Shown: positions 1 to 8,202 of the stretch, in pieces
Position numbering within the stretch: the stretch's first letter is position 1
Layout of the letters: the number at the start of each line of letters is the position of its first letter
Source of the DNA: Myxococcales bacterium
GTDB taxonomy: Bacteria > Myxococcota > Myxococcia > Myxococcales > Myxococcaceae
DNA length: 64,000 nt
Assembly (NCBI GenBank): GCA_020846875.1
Contig: JADLDB010000067.1
Span: forward strand, 79,067-143,066
Reading direction: 5' to 3'
The notes under the pieces: model-generated
What the model saw: only the letters and a program-made list of their open reading frames with translations
Databases searched by the model: none
Told to the model about the DNA's origin: nothing
Translations under genes and position numbers: made by a program

Positions 1-646
1 CGCGAACGGCATCGCCTGGTCGGGGGCTCGTGGGACGATCGGGAAGAAGACGGTGAAGGGCCGGCGGGTGGCGCTGGTGGCCTTCCACACCTCGGCGGCG
101 GTCAACGACGTGAACGACTTGCCGACGGCGAAGAAGCTGGTGCAGCAGGCGAAGGCGGACGCGGACGTGGTGATCGTCAGCTTCCACGGCGGCGCGGAGG
201 GGACGAACGCGACGCGGGTGCGTGACGGCATCGAGCGCTACCTGGGCGAGAATCGGGGCGACCTGAAGGCCTTCGCGCACGGGGTCATCGACGCGGGCGC
301 GGACCTGGTGCTGGGGCACGGGCCGCACGTGCTGCGCGGCATGGAGCTCTACCGGGGGCACCTGATCGCCTACTCGCTGGGGAACTTCGCCACCTACGGG
401 CGCTTCGATCTCTCAGGGCCGCTGGGCGTGTCGGCGGTGCTGGAGGTGCGCCTGGACGAGGCGGGGCGCTTCGCCGGGGGGCAGCTCTTCGCCACGAAGC
501 AGGAAGGGAAGGGCGTGCCGGTGGTGGATCCTTCCGGGCGGGGCATCGCGATGGTGAAGGAGCTGAGCGCGAAGGACTTCCCGAAGACGGGCGTTCAGGT
601 GGGCGAGGACGGAAAGCTGTCCGCGCGCGAGCTGGGGCAGCGGTAG
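1..646 (+). CDS. CapA-family (PGA_cap) protein, 5'-truncated by window edge
   Basis: The frame is open from base 2, so the start lies outside the window; about 214 codons are visible. Motifs seen are SFHGGAEGT (about residue 60), GHGPHVLRG (about residue 105) and AYSLGNF, which are the conserved metal/phosphatase-like signatures of the C-terminal half of CapA/PGA_cap proteins. The family has a calcineurin-like metallophosphatase fold and is tied to poly-gamma-glutamate or capsule anchoring, but many myxobacterial members have no known substrate. Only the C-terminal half can be judged, so a specific capsule role is inference. The next gene on the strand begins about 150 bases downstream. Confidence 0.85.
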   Translation, partial: ANGIAWSGARGTIGKKTVKGRRVALVAFHTSAAVNDVNDLPTAKKLVQQAKADADVVIVSFHGGAEGTNATRVRDGIERYLGENRGDLKAFAHGVIDAGADLVLGHGPHVLRGMELYRGHLIAYSLGNFATYGRFDLSGPLGVSAVLEVRLDEAGRFAGGQLFATKQEGKGVPVVDPSGRGIAMVKELSAKDFPKTGVQVGEDGKLSARELGQR

Positions 647-677
647 CGTCGAGCGACGGCAACCGCGGCCGGGGCAG

Positions 678-741
678 CAACTTTGGTGCTCCGCCGGGAG
701 ACCCCGCCCAAACCCCCAGTTGTCAACTTCGGTGCTCCGCC
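678..741. repeat. Imperfect 18-bp direct repeat in the 647-797 intergenic region
   Basis: Two copies of CAACTTYGGTGCTCCGCC (678-695 and 724-741) differ at one base and are 46 bases apart, roughly 4.4 helical turns. They lie between the capA-like gene and the DUF2752 gene. The second copy covers a TTG that could otherwise be taken as the start of the next gene, which favours a start farther downstream. A regulator-binding role is possible but unproven. Confidence 0.45.
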
Positions 742-797
742 TGTGGATCATGCACCGCGTTGACGGGTGGCGCCGGGCCGGGTGGACTGGCTGGTGG

Positions 798-1250
798 ATG
801 AGCCCCACGGCCGCCACTCCGGATCCTGGTGTCAGTTGGACGCATCGCGCGCTGCTCGCGCCGGGCGTGCGCCGCTTCGCGTTGTTGATCTTCCTCGGCT
901 CCTTCTTCTTCCCGCTGACAGGCTTGTCGGTGGACCTCTGCCCGCTGCACCAGGCGACGGGGTTGCCCTGTCCGGGCTGTGGGATGACGAGGAGTCTGGC
1001 GGCGCTGACGCAGGGCGACTTCTCCACGGCGGCGGGGCTGAATCCGTTCGGCTTTCTGGTCTGGCCGGTGCTGGCGGTGCTGGCGGTGCTGGCGCTGGTG
1101 CCGGCGCGGGGCGTGCAGCGGCTGGCGCAGCGCCTCGACGTGTACGGCCCGCTCCTCACGCGCGCCTTCCACCTGGTGCTCGCGGCGTTGCTGGGCTTCG
1201 GCGCGTTGCGCCTGGTGGCGCTGCTGGCTCTGGGCGAGCGCTTCCCGTGA
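798..1250 (+). CDS. DUF2752 membrane protein
   Basis: A 150-residue protein with the DUF2752 signature: a CPLHQATGLPCPGCGMTR stretch after one hydrophobic helix, followed by a long second hydrophobic segment rich in Leu/Val/Ala. The paired cysteines in PCPGCGMTR are typical of the family, whose function is unknown. I chose ATG 798. An in-frame TTG at 720 and ATG at 750 would lengthen it by 26 or 16 residues, but the TTG region overlaps a direct repeat and gives a Trp/Arg-rich unconserved-looking leader. The stop overlaps the GTG start of the next gene by four bases, so the two are very probably co-translated. Confidence 0.8.
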   Translation: MSPTAATPDPGVSWTHRALLAPGVRRFALLIFLGSFFFPLTGLSVDLCPLHQATGLPCPGCGMTRSLAALTQGDFSTAAGLNPFGFLVWPVLAVLAVLALVPARGVQRLAQRLDVYGPLLTRAFHLVLAALLGFGALRLVALLALGERFP

Positions 1251-1723
1251 CGACTTCGCCGCTGTCCGGCGCGGGGTGTGCGAAGCACGCGGGCGTGCCG
1301 GCGGTGGAGGTGTGCACGCGGTGCGGGGCGTTCCTCTGCGCGGAGTGCGTGGAGTACGTGGAGGAGGAGAGGCCGGTGTGCGCGTCGTGCGCGGCGATCG
1401 CCCGGGCGCAGCGGACGCCGCCGGCGCTCAAGGCGGCGCCCTTTCTCTCGGTGATGGGGCTGATCGGGATCGTCGAGGGTTTCCTGCAGCGCGGGCGGCT
1501 GGGGTTGGTCCTCTGGGCGCTGGCGATCCCGCTCGGCTTCACGGGGCTGGCCCTGTCGATTCAGCACGGGCGAAGGCTGTCGAAGCACGAAGGCCTGCGG
1601 CGGCCGGGCTTCGGGTGGGCGGTGGCGGGCCGGCTGCTGGGGCTCGTCCACGCGCTGGCCAGCGTGCTGCTCGCCGGCAGCTTCATCCTCTTCCTGGTGT
1701 CCCGGTACTTTCGCGCGCCGTGA
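1247..1723 (+). CDS. B-box-like zinc-binding membrane protein
   Basis: A 158-residue protein starting at GTG 1247, inside the GTGA overlap with the DUF2752 gene. Residues about 11-48 hold eight spaced ligands: C-x2-H-x8-C-x2-C-x4-C-x2-C-x10-C-x2-C, a B-box-like zinc pattern. The rest contains two or three hydrophobic helices (about 75-110 and 125-155) likely to cross the membrane. Bacterial B-box-like fingers on membrane proteins are known but not functionally assigned. Coupling to a DUF2752 protein suggests the two act as a small membrane unit. It converges on the M15 peptidase gene with only two bases between stops. Confidence 0.75.
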   Translation: MTTSPLSGAGCAKHAGVPAVEVCTRCGAFLCAECVEYVEEERPVCASCAAIARAQRTPPALKAAPFLSVMGLIGIVEGFLQRGRLGLVLWALAIPLGFTGLALSIQHGRRLSKHEGLRRPGFGWAVAGRLLGLVHALASVLLAGSFILFLVSRYFRAP

Positions 1724-1725
1724 CT

Positions 1726-2520
1726 TCACGGCCCCCGGCAGGCGGGGGACAAGAGCTCCGGCCGGTACTCGAAGTGCATCGTGTCGAAGTGCTGCCAGCG
1801 CCCGCCCCAGATGAAGCCTTCCGCCTCGAAGGCGTCGACGATGGCCTGGGGGATCTTGTTCTTCCACACCAGCGGCTCGCTGCGCCGCTTCCACCGCCAG
1901 TAATGCGAGCGCTCGACGTTGAGGTCGATGGCGATCCCGAAGGCGTGCGCGGACAGCGACTGCGAGCGGGCGATCTTCCGCCAGCTCCAGGTGCCGCCGA
2001 TGTTCCTGAGGAAGGGGAGCAGTGAGGGGTCGTCCTTCACCTGCGGCTCCAGGCGGGCCACCACCCGCGCCAGCGCCGGAGCAGCCAGTTGGTGGAAGGG
2101 GTAGCGCAGCCCGAAGAACTTCACCTTGCCCAGGCGCGAGGAGACCTCACCCCGCGTCCGTCCATAGGTGGCCATGAACAGCTCCACCACCCGCACCCGC
2201 CCGGGATCATCGGGCGCGCCGGCGTCGGACGTGTCGACGGGGACGATCGGCCCCGCCTGGTAGGGCGTGTGGAAGATGTCCTCGAGGTCCGGCACCTCCT
2301 CCGACTCGGGACTGAAGACCTCGGCGCCGCTGGTCCAGGGGACGTAGAGGCCGTCGGGCAGCTCCAGGCCCCAGCCCGCGTCCTCTCTCCACGCCACGGC
2401 GCCGGCGTACCAGGTGGGCAGGCAGGCGAGCGCGGGTGGTGGAGCGCCTGCGTCGCGGACACCGGCGTCTCCGCCGGCATCGGGTTGGGCGAGGACGAGC
2501 GCGAGGAGCAGCGGCACCAC
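1726..2520 (-). CDS. M15-family D-Ala-D-Ala-type metallopeptidase, exported
   Basis: A 264-residue protein beginning at GTG 2520 with a hydrophobic signal segment (VPLLLALVLAQ) and a short Asp/Ala/Gly linker. The zinc-peptidase signatures of the M15 family are present: SAHAFGIAIDLN (H-x6-D, about residue 192) and DTMHFEY (about 246). M15 enzymes cleave D-Ala-D-Ala or related bonds in peptidoglycan, so a periplasmic wall-editing role is expected; the exact bond cannot be told. The gene is monocistronic by appearance: the carboxylase genes upstream on the same strand end 46 bases before its start. Confidence 0.85.
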   Translation of the reverse strand: MVPLLLALVLAQPDAGGDAGVRDAGAPPPALACLPTWYAGAVAWREDAGWGLELPDGLYVPWTSGAEVFSPESEEVPDLEDIFHTPYQAGPIVPVDTSDAGAPDDPGRVRVVELFMATYGRTRGEVSSRLGKVKFFGLRYPFHQLAAPALARVVARLEPQVKDDPSLLPFLRNIGGTWSWRKIARSQSLSAHAFGIAIDLNVERSHYWRWKRRSEPLVWKNKIPQAIVDAFEAEGFIWGGRWQHFDTMHFEYRPELLSPACRGP

Positions 2521-2566
2521 GAGGGGCAGATCTACCCCGGCGAGGAGGTGCCTGCGATTTCGGCGC

Positions 2567-3094
2567 CTACTCCACGACGATCAGCTTCGCGCCGTTCTCC
2601 ACCGCCGTGCCTTCCTTCGCGTGCACCTCGGTCACCTTGCCGGCCTTCGGGGCCTTGAGCTCGTTCTCCATCTTCATGGCCTCCACCACCACCAGCCCCT
2701 GGCCTTCCTGGACCAGGTCGCCCACCTTCACGAAGACCTTGACGATCTTCCCCGGCATGGGGGCGGACACGGTCTGCTTGCCCTCGGCCTGGAAGGTGGC
2801 GGCCGCGGCCCGCAGGCGGATCCGCCGCTCGTCGGCGATGTCGAAGCGCACCACCTCGCCCCGCACCAGCACCGCCACCTCGTCGCCCTTGCCGTCGAAG
2901 TCGACGTTGTAGGAGTCGTCCTCGACGATCATCGACACCGCGCCGTGGGGCAGCACCAGGGAGTCCACTTCGTAACGGTGGCCGTCCAGCGTCACGGCGT
3001 AGAGGCCGTTGCCCAGGGACTCGACCTCCACCGGCGTGGCCTGGCCGTTCTTCTGGGCCAGGTTCTTCGCGAAGTACGTCGTCTTGCGCGCCAT
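2567..3094 (-). CDS. accB: Biotin carboxyl carrier subunit of an acyl-CoA carboxylase
   Basis: A 175-residue protein whose last about 70 residues form a biotinyl domain with the motif VEAMKMENELKAP; the biotinylated Lys is at about residue 141. The N-terminal half is a small beta-rich region like that joining carboxylase and biotin domains in propionyl- or pyruvate-type enzymes, rather than the Pro/Ala-rich linker of canonical AccB. It starts six bases after the biotin carboxylase stop, so the pair act together: biotin is carboxylated on this subunit and passed to a carboxyltransferase not found in this window. The acyl-CoA substrate is unknown; propionyl-CoA or acetyl-CoA are both possible. 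Confidence 0.85.
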   Translation of the reverse strand: MARKTTYFAKNLAQKNGQATPVEVESLGNGLYAVTLDGHRYEVDSLVLPHGAVSMIVEDDSYNVDFDGKGDEVAVLVRGEVVRFDIADERRIRLRAAAATFQAEGKQTVSAPMPGKIVKVFVKVGDLVQEGQGLVVVEAMKMENELKAPKAGKVTEVHAKEGTAVENGAKLIVVE

Positions 3095-3100
3095 GGCGGG

Positions 3101-4624
3101 TCAGCTCCGTTTCCAGCCGGTGAGTCGTCGTCCGGCCGTGCGCCAGGGAGAGAGGCCCGAGGTGCCGCCCGCCGACAGCCCAGCGACCTGGGCCTGCTGC
3201 TTCTCGGAGAGCTGGTGCGCGTGGACCGCCGCGGCGATCAGCGCGGCCTTCACCAGCTCCGGGTGCTCCTCACCCAGGAGCCGCTGGTGCTCGCGGCCCA
3301 GGAAGCCAGTGTCGTAGTTGCCCCGCTGGAACAAAGGGTGCTCGACGAGGTGCTTGAGGTAGCGGATGTTGGTGGTGATCCCCTTCACCACGTATTCGTC
3401 CAGCGCGCGGCGCACGCGGGCCAGGGCCTCGGCGCGGGTTGGGGCCCACACGGATAGCTTGGAGATCATCGGATCGTAGAAGTTGGGCACCGTGTACCCG
3501 GCGTACACCCCCGAGTCGTCGCGCACGAAGGGGCCCGAGGGGACGCGGAGGTACTGAATGCGGCCGGGCGACGGCATGAAGTTGGTGGAAGGATCTTCCG
3601 CGTAGACGCGCACCTCGATGCTGTGGCCACGGGGGGAGATGGGTTCGAGGAAGGGCAGCACGCCGCCCTGCGCCACGTGGAGCTGCCAGGCGACGAGGTC
3701 GATCCCGGTGACCCACTCCGTCACCGGGTGCTCGACCTGCAGGCGGGTGTTCATCTCGAGGAAGTAGAAGTTGCGGCTTGAGTCGACGAGGAACTCCACC
3801 GTGCCGGCGCCCACGTAGCCCACCGACTTCGCCGCGCGCACCGCCACCTCGCCCATCGCCGCGCGCAGCTGGGAGGTGATGATGGGCGAAGGCGTCTCCT
3901 CCACCACCTTCTGGTTGCGCCGCTGCGCGCTGCACTCGCGCTCGTTCAGGTGGATGACGTTGCCGTGGCTGTCCCCGAAGATCTGGATCTCGACGTGGTG
4001 CGGCTCGTCGAGGAACTTCTCCAGGTACACCGCGTCGTTGCCGAAGGCGCTCATCGCTTCGGACTTCGCGGCGCGCCAGGCAGACTCGAGGTCGCCTTCC
4101 TTCTCCACCCGGCGCATGCCCTTGCCGCCGCCGCCTCCCGCCGCCTTGAGCATGATCGGGTAGCCGAGCTTCCTCGCGAAGGCCTTCGCTTCGTCCACGG
4201 AGGCGAAGGGCGCTTCGGTGCCCGGCACCACGGGCACGCCGGCCTTCACCATGTTGGCGCGGGCGCGCGTCTTCTCGCCCATGGCGTCCATCGCGCTGGC
4301 CGGAGGGCCGATGAAGGTAAGGCCCGCCTTGTCGCACGCGCGCACGAAGCCGGCGTTCTCGGACAGGAAGCCGTAGCCGGGGTGAATGGCGTCGGCGCCG
4401 GTGCGCCGGGCCGCGTCGAGGATGTGATCCTGCACCAGGTAGCTCTCGCGAGACGGCGGCGGGCCGACGCACACGGCCTGATCGGCGTAGCGGGTGTGCA
4501 GGGCGGACCGGTCGGCCTCGGAGAAGACAGCCACCGTCGAGAGGCCCAGCTCCCTGCAGGTGCGCATCACGCGGACGGCGATCTCTCCGCGGTTGGCGAC
4601 CAGCACTTTCTTGATCTTCGCCAT
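3101..4624 (-). CDS. accC: Biotin carboxylase subunit
   Basis: A 507-residue ATP-grasp enzyme that carboxylates biotin with ATP and bicarbonate. The true start is ATG 4624 (MAKIKKVLVANRGEIA), although the frame stays open far upstream. Seen in order: ANRGEIAVR near the N-terminus, HPGYGFLSEN, the Gly-rich ATP loop KAAGGGGGKGMR, and the catalytic block EMNTRLQVEHPVTE. It is about 55 residues longer than a typical AccC. The extra C-terminus (from about residue 455) is Ala/His/Gln-rich and then basic, and may stand in for the linker of fused alpha chains. First gene of an operon with the biotin carrier protein, divergent from the enoyl-reductase-like gene with 120 bases between starts. Confidence 0.92.
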   Translation of the reverse strand: MAKIKKVLVANRGEIAVRVMRTCRELGLSTVAVFSEADRSALHTRYADQAVCVGPPPSRESYLVQDHILDAARRTGADAIHPGYGFLSENAGFVRACDKAGLTFIGPPASAMDAMGEKTRARANMVKAGVPVVPGTEAPFASVDEAKAFARKLGYPIMLKAAGGGGGKGMRRVEKEGDLESAWRAAKSEAMSAFGNDAVYLEKFLDEPHHVEIQIFGDSHGNVIHLNERECSAQRRNQKVVEETPSPIITSQLRAAMGEVAVRAAKSVGYVGAGTVEFLVDSSRNFYFLEMNTRLQVEHPVTEWVTGIDLVAWQLHVAQGGVLPFLEPISPRGHSIEVRVYAEDPSTNFMPSPGRIQYLRVPSGPFVRDDSGVYAGYTVPNFYDPMISKLSVWAPTRAEALARVRRALDEYVVKGITTNIRYLKHLVEHPLFQRGNYDTGFLGREHQRLLGEEHPELVKAALIAAAVHAHQLSEKQQAQVAGLSAGGTSGLSPWRTAGRRLTGWKRS

Positions 4625-4744
4625 GGGCACGGGTCTATCGCGCAGGGGGCGGGGGACCAAACGGGAAGATCCGCGGGTAGACTGCGGGCCGCGACGAAGC
4701 AGGAAGCTGTGCGGCGGTGAGATTCGGGGTACGCCGCGCCCACC

Positions 4745-5956
4745 ATGTCCGCGCGCGACCTCGAGCTCGTCCTCTTCGGCGCCACCGGCTTCACCGGCCG
4801 CCTCGTGGCCGAGTACCTCGCGGTCCACGTCCCTGACGGCGTGCGCGTCGGGCTGGCCGGCCGAAGCCAGCAGAAGCTGGAGTCGCTCCGCGCCGGCCTC
4901 CCCTCGAGGGGCCGCTCCTGGCCCCTGCTCGAGGCCGACAGCGCCGACGCTGACTCGCTCGACGCAGTCGCCCGCCGCGCGCGCGTCCTCTGCACCACCG
5001 TGGGGCCCTATGCGAAGTACGGCCTGCCCGTGGTCGCCGCCTGCGCGAAGGCCGGCACGCACTACACGGATCTCGCCGGAGAAGTGCAGTTCATGCGCGA
5101 CTCCATCGACGCCTGGAACGCCGAGGCCCAGCGCACCGGCGCGCGGATCGTCCACTCCTGCGGCTTCGACTCCATTCCCTCCGACGTGGGGCCCTGGCTC
5201 TTGCACCACGAGCTCGGCGCGATGAAGCGCGTCACCTACGTGGTGGAGGCGCTCAAGGGCGGCTTCTCGGGCGGCACCTACGCGTCGATGCTCAACGCCC
5301 TCGAGGAAGCAGGGAAGGACCGGCGGAAGCTCCGGGCGCTCGCGGATCCCCATGCGCTCTCGCCGGACCGCGCGAAGGAGCCCGACCTGGGGCCGCAGCG
5401 GGATCAAACCGGCTTCTCGTACGACGGCTTCGTGGGCCGGTGGACCGGCCCCTTCGTGATGGAGCCGATCAACACCCGCGTCGTCCGCCGCACCAACGCG
5501 CTGCTCGGCTACGCCTACGGCCGGAATCTCCGCTACCGGGAGGTGTCCGGCATCCCGCGGGGGCTCAAGGGGCTGGGCGTCGCCGCGAGGCTGGCGGGCC
5601 TGGGCGTCGCGTCGCTGGGCCTCCTCTTCTGGCCCACCCGCCGCCTGCTCGCGCGGGCGCTCCCGAAGCCCGGCGAGGGCCCGTCCGAGGAGGCGCGGCG
5701 CACGGGTCGGCTGCGCGTCCGCACCTTCGGAGAAGCGGAGGGCGGCCGGCGCGCCAGCGTGGTGATCGAAGGGCAGGGCGATCCCGGCTACCAGTTGACC
5801 GCGATGATGCTCTCGCAGGCGTCGCTGGCGCTGGTGCTCGATTTGGACCGCCTGCCGAAGCGGGCGGGCGTGCTGACGCCCGTCACTGCGATGGGAGACG
5901 TCCTGGTGGAGCGGCTGCGCCGCGCAGGCATGACGCTGACGGTCGAGAGTCCGTGA
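4745..5956 (+). CDS. Saccharopine-dehydrogenase-like / trans-acting enoyl reductase family protein
   Basis: A 403-residue protein starting at ATG 4745 with an N-terminal Rossmann fold: FGATGFTGRL at residues 10-19, then GLAGRS and CTTVGPYAKYG. The HYTDLAGE and SCGFDSIPSD blocks are typical of the trans-acting enoyl reductase family, related to the saccharopine dehydrogenase NAD(P)-binding domain. A hydrophobic stretch near residue 285 may touch the membrane. In mycobacteria one relative reduces polyketide lipid precursors; here no polyketide genes are near, so the substrate is unknown. It converges on the thermonuclease gene with three bases between stops. Confidence 0.85.
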   Translation: MSARDLELVLFGATGFTGRLVAEYLAVHVPDGVRVGLAGRSQQKLESLRAGLPSRGRSWPLLEADSADADSLDAVARRARVLCTTVGPYAKYGLPVVAACAKAGTHYTDLAGEVQFMRDSIDAWNAEAQRTGARIVHSCGFDSIPSDVGPWLLHHELGAMKRVTYVVEALKGGFSGGTYASMLNALEEAGKDRRKLRALADPHALSPDRAKEPDLGPQRDQTGFSYDGFVGRWTGPFVMEPINTRVVRRTNALLGYAYGRNLRYREVSGIPRGLKGLGVAARLAGLGVASLGLLFWPTRRLLARALPKPGEGPSEEARRTGRLRVRTFGEAEGGRRASVVIEGQGDPGYQLTAMMLSQASLALVLDLDRLPKRAGVLTPVTAMGDVLVERLRRAGMTLTVESP

Positions 5957-5959
5957 GCG

Positions 5960-6433
5960 TCACTTGTCGCAGGGCACCGCGGTGCAGGCGCCCCACATGC
6001 CCGTCCGGTTCGTCTTCGCCTCGGACTCCAGGGTGTCGAACTCCACGGCGCGCGACTGGCCCCCCGGCGCGATGTACAGGCTGCAGGCCAGCCCGCGCTT
6101 CACCAGCTCGCTGTTGAGCTCCGTACCGCCCTGCTTCACGTAGGCCAGCGTGCGGCCGAAGCGGTCCTTGCAGGCAGCCTCGTCGTAGGAGAGTTGCACC
6201 TGCGCGCCCTCGATGAGGCCGCGGGTATACGCCGCCGCCTCCTGCCCGTAGCAGTCGTTCTTCCCGCCGGTCGTCTCGGGCGTGTCCACCAGCAGCAGGC
6301 GCACCCGCGTCCCGTCGGACAAGTCGAAGGTGTCGCCGTCCACCACCGCCTGCACCGTGCCGGACGACGGCCCGCACATGCTGCCGCCGCAGCCGCTCGC
6401 TGCGAGGGCCACGCCGAGGGCTGCCGCTCTCAC
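5960..6433 (-). CDS. Thermonuclease (SNase-like) exported protein
   Basis: A 157-residue staphylococcal-nuclease-type protein. Residues 1-20 form a signal segment ending GCGGS, with Cys available for lipidation. The catalytic set is visible in order: VDGDTFDL (Asp pair), TRVRLLLVDTPE (Arg, Asp, Glu region), YGQEAA and DRFGRTLAYV (second Arg). SNase enzymes cut DNA and RNA with calcium. The start ATG overlaps the stop of the lamin-tail gene by four bases (ATGA), so the two are translationally coupled. It is the last gene of the 11563-5960 block. Several Cys residues suggest disulphides in an extracytoplasmic location. Confidence 0.85.
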   Translation of the reverse strand: MRAAALGVALAASGCGGSMCGPSSGTVQAVVDGDTFDLSDGTRVRLLLVDTPETTGGKNDCYGQEAAAYTRGLIEGAQVQLSYDEAACKDRFGRTLAYVKQGGTELNSELVKRGLACSLYIAPGGQSRAVEFDTLESEAKTNRTGMWGACTAVPCDK

Positions 6434-8196
6434 CCGCCGTCCAGGCCGGCGTCTGGCTCGCCCGCGTCCGGGACCACGCCGCTGCAGGGCACGTTGACCA
6501 GGCCCGGCGTGCCGCGATCGCCCATCGCTCCGCCGTAGCGCACCCCCGCGGGCGTGACGCAGAGGTTGCCCGGCACGTCGTTGTCGGCGGGGTCAGTCAG
6601 GCCCGCGCTGAGCTGCGAGGACGCGCCGGGTGACGAGCCCGAGTACGTCACCGAGTCCAGCACGCCGCCGTCGTACCCGGTGACGGCCAGCGTGTGGCCC
6701 CCGGAGTTGGTGAGCCCGAAGCTCAGCACGCCCGACAGCGCCGGCAGCCCGCCGTTCTGCAGGGGGTCCGTGTTGCGCCCGAAGACGGCGAACGTGTTGG
6801 CCGTCACCGCCAGGCAGTTGGGCGAGGACAGCCGCGTGGTGGAGGTGTCGTGCGACAGCGCCACCCCGTTGAGGTCCGCGTCGGCCTTGAAGAGCACCTC
6901 GATGAACTCGCCGTTGGTGTCGCTGACGGCGTTGGGATCCGGCAGCCACTCGGTGATCACCACGTCGCCCGGGTTGGGCCGCACCACCGGCCGCACCGCG
7001 AGGCTGATGGGATCGATGCACTCGTCGGGGTCGGTCATCGTCCCCGAGTCGGGCGGCGGGCAGTCGGGGTTGGCCACCTTGGGGCTGCCGAAGTCGCCGC
7101 CGCCGTCCGAGCCCCAGCGGAACTGTGCCTTGCAGAAGTTGTCCGGGCTGTCGTTGGAGCCCGGATCCAGCTTCGTGGGATCGAGCTGCCAGGCCCGGCC
7201 GGACGAGGAGGGGTAGAGGGCGATTTCGTCGATGCCGGCGTCGCCGCGCGCCAGGCCGATCCGCTGGTTGGTGGTGTCCGCGAAGGACGTGCTGAACAGG
7301 GCCGTGGGCGTGGGCAGATCGCCGTTGACGAAGGTGTCGGCGCTGCGGGCCAGCAGGGCGTACTCGCCCGAGTTCACCCGCAGGCAGTCCCCGGAGGAGA
7401 TCTTGCTGTCGCCGGTGGAGGTGTAGAGGGTGAGATCGTTCAGGTCCACCGGCGCGCGGGCGAGCAGCTCGATCCACTCGCCGGTGGTGTCGCTGGCGGC
7501 CGCCGGGTTGGCCAGCACCTCGGTGATCACCAGGTCGCCCGGCTGCGGCGCGGTGATGGGCCGCACGGTGCCGTTGTCTACGCAGGTGCCGGTCATCGCC
7601 TCGGGCACGCACACCGGGTTCGCGGCGCCCGGGGTGCCCGCGGAGGCGCCGAAGTACACCATGCCCGCCGGGGTGTCGCACCAGGCAGCCTCGCTGTCGT
7701 TGGTCTCAGCGTTGGGATCGCTGGCCCCGTCCAGCATGCGGCTGCGGTTGGCCTTCGCGGCGACGGTCCAGCTCATCTCGTCGAGGGTGATCATCCCGCA
7801 ACGCATGGTCACGACGCCGCGGGCGTTGCCCAGCGCGCCCAGGGAGTCGGCGTAGGAGTAGTTGATCCACGCAGGGTTGGGCCCGCTGCGGATGTCGCCG
7901 AGCGTGAAGGAGCTGCGGGCCGGCACCGATCCCGAGCGGATGGTGTGCGACTTGAGCCCCGAGCCGTCGGTGTCCTTGAACTGGATCACCATGCCCTTGA
8001 GCTCGAGCGGCGTGCCCAGGGTGTTGAAGATCTCGATCCACTCCTTGCCGGTGTCCGTGCCTTCGGGGTCGGCCATCACCTCGGTGATCACCACGTCTCC
8101 GGCCTTGCGGCCCACGCAGGGATCGGTGGTGTTGGTGGAAGGCCCACAGCCACACCACACGCCCGCTGCGATGGTCGCGAGAAGTACGCGTCTCAT
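6430..8196 (-). CDS. Triple lamin-tail-domain surface protein
   Basis: A 588-residue protein with an N-terminal signal and Cys-rich segment (MRRVLLATIAAGVWCGCGPS), probably exported. It carries three lamin-tail domains, recognised by repeated openings GDVVITEVMADP (about residue 33), GDLVITEVLANP (about 218) and GDVVITEWLPDP (about 410), each followed by a WIEIFN/WIELLA/FIEVLF strand. Bacterial lamin-tail domains are Ig-like, found on exported proteins, and often accompany nucleases or other secreted hydrolases. It sits between two SNase-like genes: six bases after the upstream stop and four bases overlapping the downstream start. It may hold the nucleases at the surface or bind polymer; this is inference. 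Confidence 0.85.
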   Translation of the reverse strand: MRRVLLATIAAGVWCGCGPSTNTTDPCVGRKAGDVVITEVMADPEGTDTGKEWIEIFNTLGTPLELKGMVIQFKDTDGSGLKSHTIRSGSVPARSSFTLGDIRSGPNPAWINYSYADSLGALGNARGVVTMRCGMITLDEMSWTVAAKANRSRMLDGASDPNAETNDSEAAWCDTPAGMVYFGASAGTPGAANPVCVPEAMTGTCVDNGTVRPITAPQPGDLVITEVLANPAAASDTTGEWIELLARAPVDLNDLTLYTSTGDSKISSGDCLRVNSGEYALLARSADTFVNGDLPTPTALFSTSFADTTNQRIGLARGDAGIDEIALYPSSSGRAWQLDPTKLDPGSNDSPDNFCKAQFRWGSDGGGDFGSPKVANPDCPPPDSGTMTDPDECIDPISLAVRPVVRPNPGDVVITEWLPDPNAVSDTNGEFIEVLFKADADLNGVALSHDTSTTRLSSPNCLAVTANTFAVFGRNTDPLQNGGLPALSGVLSFGLTNSGGHTLAVTGYDGGVLDSVTYSGSSPGASSQLSAGLTDPADNDVPGNLCVTPAGVRYGGAMGDRGTPGLVNVPCSGVVPDAGEPDAGLDGG

Positions 8197-8202
8197 GTCG
8201 AA

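Noticed and set aside
720..797. TTG 720 as the DUF2752 start.
   Set aside because: It falls inside the direct repeat and gives a Trp/Arg leader without family character; ATG 798 is better.
3101..5407. Biotin carboxylase frame extended to 5407, a 768-residue protein.
   Set aside because: The extra N-terminus is antisense to the enoyl-reductase gene and is Arg/Gly-rich noise; MAKIKKVLVANRGE at 4624 is the canonical start.
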